Source of the DNA: Botryotinia globosa
Taxonomy: Eukaryota > Ascomycota > Leotiomycetes > Helotiales > Sclerotiniaceae
Direction: 5' to 3'
DNA length: 64,000 nucleotides
NCBI GenBank assembly: GCA_014898425.1
Contig: RCSZ01000007.1
Coordinates: forward strand, 1,054,001-1,118,000
The position numbers and the translations under genes were made by a program. Positions within the stretch are counted from its first letter, which is position 1. Each line of letters opens with the position of its first letter. Of this stretch, positions 12,817 to 22,942 are shown piece after piece. The notes beneath the pieces were generated by a model. It had not been told where the DNA came from, searched no databases, and saw only the letters and a list, made by a program, of their open reading frames with translations.

Positions 12817-13978
12817 GCTTTTGCTCGGCAAGCTTTTCTCTTTTACAATTTGTTACATAAATTACTCTTCTTGTATCGACACCCACTTTTTAAACACAAT
12901 ACACCTTTTTATACAGTAACGACAGCGCAGCACATTATGATTCCCCACTTTTCTTTTTACAGTATTTGCTGGTTGGGTTTTTTTCTCACTTTTTTTTACG
13001 GGGATAACACGAACACGACGAATTGTGCAATAAAACAGACAGGCTAAAACAGCTACCTGATCGTCGAGAGGCAAGAGAATTTTTTTCTGATACATCCAGC
13101 CGAGAAAATTGAGTAAAGAAATTGTTACAAATCTTTCTTCTTTCTTGGTTTTCGTTTTTGGCTCTCTCCTCGTCGATATGTCGCTGCAAGAGTCTCAAGT
13201 TTGCTATTGCATTGGATCGAGTTAGTTATTCATCGTTGTTGTAGTTTTATGATTGGATGGTACCTCTGATTGGATGGGTTGAGTGGATTGGGTATTGATA
13301 CGCAAATTACATTGCTACTATGCAATTCTCGCGATAAGTGAGTAGTGAAGAAGGCGGATGGGTTAAATTGATGGATTACATATAGTGGCAGGATGAATTG
13401 AGGTGAATTGATTGAGTTCTTTTGTGGCATTTGTTTGCGAGAGTGCATGGACGGACAGGAGTATGGTATATGGAATGGTTCGCTTGGGATGAGTTGGACA
13501 ATGGAAGAGAGCAGAGAAGAGAAGAGAGATTTGACAAGGGAGAACATGAGGATATGATTGAATATTCATGCAGACCAGTGATCTAAATACATGGGTGCTG
13601 ATTGATGAACATGGCCATGGACGATGGTTGGAATGATAGATATGAGATATGATTGAATGAATGAATGGAATTCTACAAGTTTTCAAGTAATGATTGTTTT
13701 TGTGCTTTGTGCTCTGAATTTAACCGTGTCATTGATGATGATGATAGTTTGAACTTTGAAGTGAGGCAGGGGCTCATGGGATATCTTGAACATTGCACGA
13801 GTGTGCAGGACCAGTGTGACGAGGAAGGAGGACGAGGAGGAGCCAATTCGTGATAATCGAGGTGGGGGGCTTAGATGGGCGTGGAAGGAGTATGTGAAAG
13901 GAGTGTTAGGAATGATATTTATAGCTCGTGCTCGAAAGAGGGGTTAAGGGACGGGAAGCAAAAGCAGTTGATCAATTG

Positions 13979-13981
<3 letters not shown>

Positions 13982-14047
<66 letters not shown>
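13982..14047. repeat. (GA)33 dinucleotide microsatellite
   Basis: An uninterrupted 66-bp GA/CT tract, about 1.2 kb beyond the J-domain stop codon. On the minus strand it reads as a Leu/Ser run in every frame. It is likely length-polymorphic between strains. Confidence 0.97.
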
Positions 14048-14052
<5 letters not shown>

Positions 14053-14298
14053 AGTAATAACTACTTGTTTGGAATGGAATGAATGACATTGGTAATGCTA
14101 ATGCTGGGGTATATCTATATATACCTATGAATAGATGGATAGATGAATACTCGAGTAAAAGATAGATATGCGACAAGATTCAAGAGAGACGAGATGAAGA
14201 GGAGAAACGCACGAGGTGGATTGTGATGAGATTGTGCAATGTGGAAGTGAATAAGATGGGACGGTATGAAAGAGAATGATAAAACCTACCTTGATGCG

Positions 14299-14349
14299 TA
14301 CCTACCTAACTAAGGATTTCGATGAAACTCGTAAGGTTTTAGGTAGGTA
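14299..14349. repeat. Inverted repeat of TACCTACCTAA / TTAGGTAGGTA
   Basis: Arms of 11 bp match exactly (14299–14309 and 14339–14349) with a 29-bp loop; the right arm continues as GGTAG repeats. The same TACC/GGTA tetranucleotide recurs in other spacers of this window. Its position between convergent genes is compatible with a terminator-like hairpin, but a microsatellite origin is equally likely. Confidence 0.6.
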
Positions 14350-15069
14350 GGTAGATACTTTTCGTCGCACATCAAAGCTACCCGTGGACTATGTTGGAAT
14401 TGATGTTTCCCCCGAGAATCTTCATTGCCTTCGCTAAGAAATTTGCGAGCGCATAGATTTGGGGGAGGGGAGTAATGAAGAGGGCTGTTCGTACCTAGTG
14501 ATGCAGATATGAAAGATGAGATGGGGTGAAATGGGATGGGATGGATGAATAGGCCTAGTGAATCATATTGATTTTTTCATTTTTGTTGCATGTTTTCAGG
14601 AAATTTGGGGAGATGAGAGCTGGAGTTGTTGTTAACCAATTTCTTCGTACTGGAATCATCATGTGGAGTTAGATGGTTTTGATACATTATTTTGATTATA
14701 GAGAGTGGTATGTATAAGGTTTAAGCACATTTCGGAAACGGTATGAATCCATATCCAAACTATTGTGATGAGATCTATGTAATCGCGCGTGATAAGAATT
14801 GTACCAGACAAAGGAAACGAAGAGCAAAAGAAACGATGATTGAAAATTGTGGTATCTAACTTGTGATGAGTCAAAGAAAATTAATAAGAATAAGCAGTGC
14901 ACATTCTGGTATCCATCTATGCAGTTTATAGAGGCTCAACACACCAGCCAGCCACCAACACCAGCCAGTCACCAACGACGCCTCCCATATAATACACCTT
15001 CCCCTTTAACTGTAAATGAAATGGCCACTCTTGGGCCAAACTCTACTTCCCACCCCCATCCCCTTTGCC

Positions 15070-16935
15070 TCACAATAAAACATACAAACTACACATGCCA
15101 CTCAGCCCCAAAATCATACTACACCAAAAACACACATTATTCAACACGTTCTTCCCTCTAGCCCATGGTCTGCTCTGTAACCAAATGATAGGAAGTTGAC
15201 TCATCTGTAGTACCATTCCATAGCCTCGAAGTTTCTTAGTGATACAAGCCATGACTATTTCATGGCCAATGGCGCTAATGAAGAAAGTTATAAAAGTAGC
15301 TCCGCCTTTTCCAATATACGAGCGAGAGCCGAGATATACGTGGCGATGAAAGAAGTGATGGACAGGAATGTTCCATTCGCGGGAGAATTGCATCCAGTCT
15401 GTACTATTCCACCAGTCAGAGTAGAAGTGGCGATCTGCAAAGCCTATGGGTTTAGAAATACTTGTCAGTACAATGCGCAAGGAAAGGAAGAGCACTGAGG
15501 TGAAAAAAGATTTGGGGTAAGCAAAGAGGGTCGTTGAAAATTTTGTACTTACATGTTATCTCAGCAAATGCGCCGAGGACGAATTCAAAAATTACAAGGA
15601 ATACGAGAAGGAAAGTAATCATGAAAGGAAAGAGAAGTAAGCTGATAGATTCGGCAACGACAAGGGCATTTTCGGTAAACGAGGTTGCAGTTTGAAGTCT
15701 CGTTGCCGATGCGGTCATAACGGGATGGATGAATTCTTCGGAAGTGATAGTGAGCAAGAAAATGACACCAAACGTAGCAAGAGTTTTGTATCCCAATTCT
15801 GACCAGACTATACCTGCTGTGCGAGGATATTCGAGCTCATAGCAGAGTGTCGGGCAGAATATATAATCGACATAATTGTACCACGTGAGATTCCGAGGGT
15901 ATGTGACCGAGCCCATGGTAGACGTCAATTCGAGAGCTAAATCCTCCCTAAGACTCGCAACCTCGTCAGCTTTAGTCTGAGTAAGAGCTTTGATCTCTGA
16001 CGCTGTTCTCTTGTGACCTGGACTTGGATATTGATATGCTGGTGCTTTTGAAGCAGTTGCTGGAGAGTCAAGCTCTTGTAGTCGTCGTTCGGTTTCGCTC
16101 AGGTGGCCATTGTAAAATGCATATGAATGCATTTTCATAAGTAGGACCATAGTATGAAGTAAAAGAAAAACTTGAGCTGTCCATGTCCAATCTCGAAGGA
16201 ATGGTATGCTACAATACATATCAGCATTGCGCTTCACTAATTCTGCAGAAGGACACTTACGAAACCCAGAATGCCATCCAAATAATTTGGTATAAACTCT
16301 GGATGGCCATCCCTCCTCTGGTCCATTGAAACCCTAAAGATTTACCTGTCTTGCTTCTGAAGAACTTATGAAGGGGAAGACTGATGGATGTAGATGCGAC
16401 CATCAATGCATCTGCGACCCCAAGTTCCCAAACCTTTACTGTGAATAATTGCCAAATCTCCACTCTCATGGGATAACCGGTATCCTTGATATTTCGTAAC
16501 ATCGTTGTGATTGCCATGATAGCAAGACCAATCCAAAACAAAATGTAAAACCCAGTGAAATCATGGTGATCACTATGTGGATCTAAGTGCGAGACTCTTG
16601 AGGTGTATTCGATTATAGGGAAAATACGACGTTTCTGCTCTGCTTTAATTTGCTTCTTCGCAGAGAACATCGATTGAACGGAGGGAGGTGCATCTTCGGG
16701 AACAGGTGTTGTACGTCCACTACTTCATGTTAGATACAGCATTTGACTTGATTTAAAAGATTCACCTAGTTGGACCTGTAGAAATACCATCTTCAGAGAA
16801 GTCTTTGATATTGTTGACTGGTAATAACCCCTCCTCACTTATTGTTCGAACAATTGTTGGGTTAGAGCTATTTTGGGGTCTGGGACGCAAGGTATGATCA
16901 TGACTATTCCCATATACATCCGCAGAAGTAGACAT
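15070..16935 (-). CDS. ARE2: Sterol O-acyltransferase (ACAT/ARE1-ARE2 family, MBOAT)
   Basis: Four exons: 16935–16766, 16719–16261, 16208–15553 and 15443–15070, with GT–AG introns of 46, 52 and 109 bp; total 552 residues. The N-terminal part is hydrophilic. A series of membrane segments follows, with the family signature MHSYAFYNGH, the FYxDWWN motif as FYSDWWN (residues 435–441), and the conserved active-site histidine in SAIGHE (His489). The C-terminus matches the family's usual end. Members esterify ergosterol and related sterols with acyl-CoA at the endoplasmic reticulum, for storage in lipid droplets. The start ATG gives a normal-length protein. It is transcribed divergently from the AP-1 gamma gene, 627 bp away. 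Family assignment is firm; whether it corresponds to ARE1 or ARE2 is not resolved. Confidence 0.93.
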
Positions 16936-17204
16936 CTCGTGTGTACTGAAATGGATTTAGAAATTAAGTGAAGCTGGCCGCAGAGATTGGGGGAATGAAT
17001 TTCCTTATGAATGCCCCTTTTGAAACAAATCAAGGTTTGGGAAGAGTCTGGGAACTTTTATGGACTCAATTGAATATGTCATTTCATAAGGGAAACTCAA
17101 AATAGATACGTTTCCAATTTCCTTCATATACAAACATTAGAATAAGAAATATTTTGACCAGATTGACTGGTTCATTGCTTATCCATTATCCATGGATGAT
17201 GATA

Positions 17205-17372
17205 TTCGAGGCTGTGGGTTATATTCCCACCCGTTCAACCAGCGGCCTTACCCACGAGCCCGCGTATTAAATACGCACCGGGGCCATACCGAGCCACAGT
17301 AGGCTTAATCGTAGCCTCGGGCGCCACTCAGCACTAGCACATATGCGGACTAGTCTGAGCTTAGGGGATGCA
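17205..17372. ncRNA. GC-rich, highly self-complementary block: candidate structured RNA or short repeat
   Basis: Lies in the divergent promoter between the sterol acyltransferase and gamma-adaptin genes. Visible pairings are: GTGGG/CCCAC with a 7-nt loop (17214–17230); GCGTAT/ATACGC with a 3-nt loop (17262–17276), extendable by GCCC/GGGC; AGGCT/AGCCT (17301–17317); CTCAG-C-ACTAG with CTAGT-CTGAG (17327–17359); and a long-range CGAGGCT (17207–17213) with AGCCTCG (17313–17319), which competes with the AGGCT hairpin. The block is clearly more GC-rich than its flanks and has no coding frame. A box C-like ATGATGA lies just before it and CTGA sits inside it, but the spacing does not fit a normal C/D snoRNA. 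It does not match what I know of 5S, U1–U6, SRP, RNase P/MRP or tRNA. A SINE- or MITE-like repeat is the main alternative. Strand unknown. Confidence 0.35.
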
Positions 17373-17562
17373 TACTGAAAGACATCAAGACATCAAGCGA
17401 AGTATGGTGGCCTTTGCATCACCAATTAGGCACCTCAGAAACAAAACGACTACTATTCAATCACTTTATTATTCCTGCTCCTTTTTTGAAGCAAAACTTG
17501 TGATCTCTTGAGCTGGGAAGTTTTAGAAGTTTGGCCCATTTTGGGCCTTGAACAGTATCAGA

Positions 17563-20268
17563 ATGAGTTCATGTAAGTAATAAACAATGATGCCCCATAC
17601 CCCTCGATTTCCAAGCTCATCATACACAGTGAAGCAATTCATTCGCAATGTGCGAGCTTCGAAAACAATCGCAGATGAGCGCGCAGTCGTACAAAAGGAG
17701 AGTGCTGCTATAAGAGCAAGCTTTCGTGAAGAGAGTGGTGATCATAATGTCAGGTAGGAAGGTCACCGCTTGTTTATTTTGAACATATCTGACATATCGG
17801 ACTGGCAGGCGAAACAATGTAGCGAAGCTATTATACCTATTCACGTTGGGTGAGAGGACGCATTTTGGCCAAATAGAATGTCTCAAACTTCTTGCATCAC
17901 CAAGATTTGCGGACAAGAGATTGGGTTATTTGGGAACAATGCTTCTACTGGACGAAAATCAGGAGGTACTGACATTGGTTACAAACTCTTTGAAAAAGTA
18001 TGCGCAACTGTTAGTCTCATGGAGCCATGAAGCTGACTCGAACACAGTGACCTCAATCACTCTAATCAATATATCGTTGGATTGGCTCTATGTACCCTGG
18101 GAAATATTGCATCGGTCGAAATGTCTCGAGACTTGTTTCCTGAAATCGAAACCCTTCTTTCTACCGCCAACCCCTATATCCGTCGCAAGGCTGCATTATG
18201 TGCCATGAGAATATGCAAAAAAGTACCAGATTTACAAGAGCATTTCCTCGAAAAGGCCGCAAACCTCCTGTCGGATCGAAATCATGGTGTTTTGTTGTGC
18301 GGTCTTACATTAGTAACAAATCTCTGCGAAATGGACGAGGCGGAAGGGGGAGAGGAGGGAATCGTGGAGAAATTCAGACCATTTAGCGGCGGCTTAGTTC
18401 GAACGCTGAAGGGATTGGCTAGTTCCGGTTATGCCCCTGAGCATGATGTCACTGGAGTTACGGATCCATTCTTACAAGTTAAGATATTACAATTGTTGAG
18501 AGTTCTTGGCCGTGGAGATCCAGAAACAAGTGAACAAATCAACGACATTTTGGCTCAAGTTGCCACAAATACAGATTCTTCAAAGAACGTTGGAAATTCT
18601 ATTTTATACGAGGCCGTCCTTACTATTCTCGATATCGAAGCTGATTCTGGTTTGAGAGTACTTGGCGTCAATATCCTTGGAAAGTTCCTCTCAAATCGAG
18701 ACAACAATATTCGATATGTGGCATTGAATACACTCATTAAAGTGGTAGCAATTGAGCCAAACGCAGTTCAACGACATAGAAATACTATACTCGAATGTCT
18801 TCGAGATCCTGATATCAGTATTAGGCGGCGTGCATTAGATTTAAGTTTCACTCTCATCAATGAAAGCAATGTCAGGGTACTTATTAGGGAACTTCTTGCT
18901 TTCCTGGAAGTTGCCGATAATGAGTTCAAGCCAATTATGACCAGTCAAATTGGTATCGCAGCAGACAGATTCTCGCCAAACAAAAGATGGCATGTAGATA
19001 CCATGCTAAGAGTCTTGACCTTAGCAGGAAACTACGTCAAGGAGCAAATTCTATCTTCATTCATTCGGCTTATTGCCACCACTCCTGAATTGCAAACTTA
19101 TGCGGTTCAGAAGCTCTATACTAGCTTAAAGAAGGACATTACTCAAGAAGGTCTTACTTTGGCCGGTGCCTGGTGTATTGGAGAGTACGGAGAAACTTTA
19201 CTTCGTGGTGGCCAGTACGAGGAAGAGGAACTTGTCCAAGAAGTTAAGGAGAATGAAGTTATTGATTTGTTTTCAACCATTCTTAACAGCAGTTACGCCA
19301 CTCAAATTGCAACAGAATATATTGTCACATCCTTGATGAAGCTCAGTACACGTCTATCAGACCCTGCACAAATTGATCGGATTCGACGAATCTTGTCCAA
19401 CAATTCCACGAACCTTGACATCGAGGTTCAACAGCGAGCGGTAGAGTATGGCAACTTGTTTAGCTATGATTCCATCAGAAAAGGTGTATTGGAAAAAATG
19501 CCACCACCACAAATTAAGGAAGAATCCCGAGTTCTGGGAGAGGCAAGCAAGAAACCAAATAAAGCATCTAACAGGAAGTCAAAGATCGTCAAACCAGCGG
19601 AACAGGATCTGTTGTTTGACCTAATGGGAGACGGAGGAATGCCTGATGCAAGTGTTGGAGGTGCTAATAGCGGATCCCAAAATAATGCAGACCTTCTAGC
19701 AGACATACTTGGAGGCACCGATTCATCTCAACCTACATCACCTCCAGCTCAACAGTCAAACATGAGTTCAATTATGGACCTATTTGGTAGCACTCCATCT
19801 CAACAACCCCCATCTGCTACGGCAACTCCTTCAAACGATATTTTCTCTAGTGTATCTTCGCCTCCACCTCAGGCTCCTTCAATCCCAACCCATCCATGTT
19901 ACGACAAAAATGATCTTAACATTACTTTGCAACTTCAACGAAATGCAGAAGGTTTAGTGCAAGTCTTGGCTCGTTTTAAGAACTCCTCCATGCATCAATC
20001 TTTCTCTGCAGTGGCATTACAAGCTGCAGTACCTAAAACGCAAAAACTCCAATTACAAGCTATGTCAAGCTCAGATCTGGGACCCGGGGCAGAAGCAACA
20101 CAATCAATGAGGATTACAGGAAGCAAAGGGGTAAGTTTCCTTGACAAAATGCCACAGACCATTTACTGATTGTTTTAGCCACCATTACGACTGAGGTTAA
20201 AGATTTCTTATGCGCACCCAACTGCGGGACAAGTTACGGATCAGGTAGATTGGTCGGAGCCAAGGTAG
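17563..20268 (+). CDS. APL4: AP-1 clathrin adaptor complex, gamma-adaptin large subunit
   Basis: Five exons: 17563–17572, 17630–17753, 17809–17997, 18048–20130 and 20179–20268; introns of 57, 55, 50 and 48 bp; 831 residues. The first exon is only 10 nt, which fixes the start ([12 protein letters not shown]). The N-terminal adaptin trunk of HEAT-like repeats spans about residues 1–590 and contains the family blocks [16 protein letters not shown] and [16 protein letters not shown] Ser/Pro/Gln-rich hinge (about 590–710) contains Leu-rich acidic motifs DLLFDLMGD and DLLADILGG that resemble clathrin-binding boxes. The C-terminal gamma-ear runs from about 710 to the end. AP-1 sorts cargo between the trans-Golgi and endosomes. 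The full length is intact. Confidence 0.96.
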
Positions 20269-21780
20269 TGAGGTTTAAGTAACCGAACTGCATTTAGAAA
20301 ATCTATGAAATGTTATTATTACTCGGCGTACTGCATGAAGTAATTGGTTGGTGGCGCTACTTATGTTCGCCCAGGTATCAGCCCTGGAAGCTCGTAACGT
20401 GAGCGGCAAAGAATACAATGGAGACTATTTATTAAAACCAATGAACCTTGAACCAGCTTGTTTCGATGTACGTTTTATGATTTAGGGCCCGATTGATGGA
20501 GTATTCTCGCTCTAACAGCCTGGAAAGCTCAATGGACATTTACACCAACATTTTACCTTTTCGAATTGTGAAACAGACACTTTTGTTATAAAACCCTACC
20601 TAATTTTGACATGCTGAAAAACGGCGGATCAAGTATGAGTATGCATTATTCAATATCGAGCCTCCCGGGTGACTACCTAGTATAACTCGGTGGAAGTCAC
20701 CCCTTAGTGATAATAGTCGGCTCTCTTTAGTGGCCGATTAGTTCTTAGTCTGAGAAAAGCACTTATTCTGGGGAAGCGACGATCCTTTTGACGCTACAAT
20801 TTGAATAAGTCACCTGAATTTTATCTGATGATATGAAGACATTTATTACATCAACGTGAATTTAGGTGGTGTGTAGTAAGAATTAGATAGAGATGTCTTG
20901 TGGCAATTTTCCATCAAGAATCAAGATCGAAAATGCACCAAGAAAGCTAAAGGAACAAGTGTTTCTCTAAGACAAACACTTTCCCCAACCAGGAAACAAT
21001 CGGCCATTGTTGAGAGTCAGTTATCGTATAAAAGTATCGAATTATTTCTTTGGGTTATGATGGCTGATCGAGTTGATCTCATGTTTAAGAATTTCCCTTG
21101 AGTTGTCCAAGCACACCAGTGTGGGTTCAGTTCTTATTGTCGAGAATCGAAATTGTTTGAAAGTGTACTCTTCGTGATCTGTCAGTGACTACCTAGTAAG
21201 TAGTATCGATTGAAACGAATCGTAATTAGGTATCTTAAACATGAATTGTTACATTGTGCCTTTCTATGGTCTCAACTATAAGTGACAAGAGCGGGTCGTT
21301 GGTTCATCCTCGTTACCACAACGAGAGGATACTAGTCGCGGTGATTTTAACATCCTTATTTACAATACACTTCTGATCATTTGAGATATGGCAAAACATT
21401 GAATTTAAAGCTCTTACACTTGTCTCAGATCACTTCTGGCTTGCCAGGAATCTTGTAAATTGAACTAGTCTTGTTCTTAACTACGCAGTGCTGCATCAAA
21501 TGCAAAGAGAAGCAAAGAATCAGTGGCGACAGGTACAATGACATCTATCACATTATCCGAAGTGGAGCGGGTGGAGATCTTGAGACAAGAAGGAAACGAT
21601 TTGTAAAAATCGGGCAAACTCCTACGACGTATGGTATCACGATTTGATTGGCTTACTGGTCATGGTGTCTGACTTCAAAAAAGCTATCACCAAATATCAA
21701 GAACCTGCCAATCTTGTACCGAACAATTTCACACCCCTTGGTAATTTATCGGCCGACATTGTAAGGGCCCTCTTGAATTC
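20269..21780. other. Spacer downstream of gamma-adaptin
   Basis: About 1.5 kb, AT-rich, with no supportable gene. An 8-bp inverted repeat GGGTGACT/AGTCACCC (20667–20674 and 20695–20702) has a 20-nt loop, and the 12-mer GTGACTACCTAG recurs near 21184. The gamma-adaptin 3' UTR must start here. Confidence 0.5.
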
Positions 21781-22463
21781 TTGGACTATCTGACCAATTT
21801 CTTCTACAGTGCTAATGCCGAGGACTACTTCTGTGTCGGCAATGACGAGCCTGCTTCGTTATCTGATCATACCACTGACAAGAATGAGCCTGTGTCTAGT
21901 GATGTCTCCTTTCTATTTGGTGGTATTGGCGATGATTTACTCCAACTAATCATTGGCATTTTTGAGCTTGAAAAGAAGCACCACTTTAAGCAAAAACAAC
22001 TTTCATATCAAAAGAGAATGCCATCTTCAAGTAAAAATACCGCCCAACTCATGCTCGTCTGAAGCAAATGCACCCCATGCGTACATTTAATGTTGCACTT
22101 GTCTTTTACGATTATGATGTTCTGGAAAAATGTGGAAAGATCTTGGAAGTTGCATTTTTGAAGGATTTGAGAAAACTACATGATTCTGGCTGGGAATGTA
22201 AGAAATATTCAAGATATAAGGGTGCTACGAACGAGGATTTGAGGAAAAGGGGAGTAAAGGTTTGGACTACTGTTGAATATGATGTAGTGAATAGCATTGC
22301 AAGCGCATGGATGCCAGAGGCTTGTGGTGAGAAGATGGAAAGGGATTGGTGGAGATATGGCCTATGGAGAGTTGATACTTGGGAGACTATTAATTATGGT
22401 CCTTTTGCAGTAAGAGGTACAGTGTTTGAAGAGGAAACTTTGGTAAATGTTGATTTCTATTAA
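21781..22463 (+). pseudogene. Truncated DUF4470-type relic (two frames)
   Basis: Two adjacent open stretches in different frames (21781–22062 and 22068–22463) resemble separated parts of the gene immediately downstream. The first has FLFGGIGDD followed by a lysine-rich IGIFELEKKHH stretch, comparable to FFNSGLGDARHFLASLI in the neighbour. The second has VWTTVEYD...SAWMPEACGEKMERDWWRYGLW, comparable to VWSTLKFD...KAWMPKQMIEQMVNRKWKCGL. The central several hundred residues of the neighbour are missing and the frames do not join by a clear intron. The best reading is a decayed tandem copy, internally deleted. A short functional gene is possible for the second stretch alone, but nothing here supports it. 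Confidence 0.6.
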
Positions 22464-22942
22464 TTTCAAGTGACAAACGTGGCTTCGCGTTCTGATGGAC
22501 CACTCCTCTGGGATCGAAAAGCATATGTATGAAAATTTAAAGAATGTTGTATTCATATAAGATATCTGTATGGTCCGTTGTCATAGCTAGGGTTGGAGCC
22601 AGCAAGACCAGAATGAATGTTTGCTATTTTGATGATACCTATTCAACGAAGATTGAAAGAGGATCATTGGACCAACCTGCATATAAACAAACATCTATCA
22701 AGTTGCAAATTTCCGCTTCGTTTTTGCTGTTTTTCATTCAATTGCTTCTTTCCTTGGCATTTACAGTGAATGACCAACGTGGTTATTCACTGAGTGGCCT
22801 ACCAGTGTGAGATATATATAAAAATACTGCACTTTGCACATTCTTTTATTTCTGGCTTAAATACTCACTCTCATCAGCCTTCTCATTTTGCAAACCTGCA
22901 ACTTTCACAATCATCAAAATATCCTCTCCGGAAGATCTCTTC

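Larger units (their letters stand above)
12817..15069. other. Spacer downstream of the J-domain gene, rich in simple repeats
   Basis: No open frame here has family features. It contains the GA tract (13982–14047), an inverted TACCTACC/GGTAGGTA repeat (14299–14349), and purine-rich stretches. The J-domain gene and the sterol acyltransferase gene are convergent across it, so both 3' UTRs should lie here. Confidence 0.6.

Noticed and set aside
17205..17372. tRNA, 5S rRNA, U3 or C/D snoRNA in the structured block
   Set aside because: The 5-bp stem with 7-nt loop resembles a T-arm, and ATGATGA/CTGA resemble boxes C/D. However, the loop lacks TTCRA, no cloverleaf forms, and box spacing and flanking sequence do not fit.
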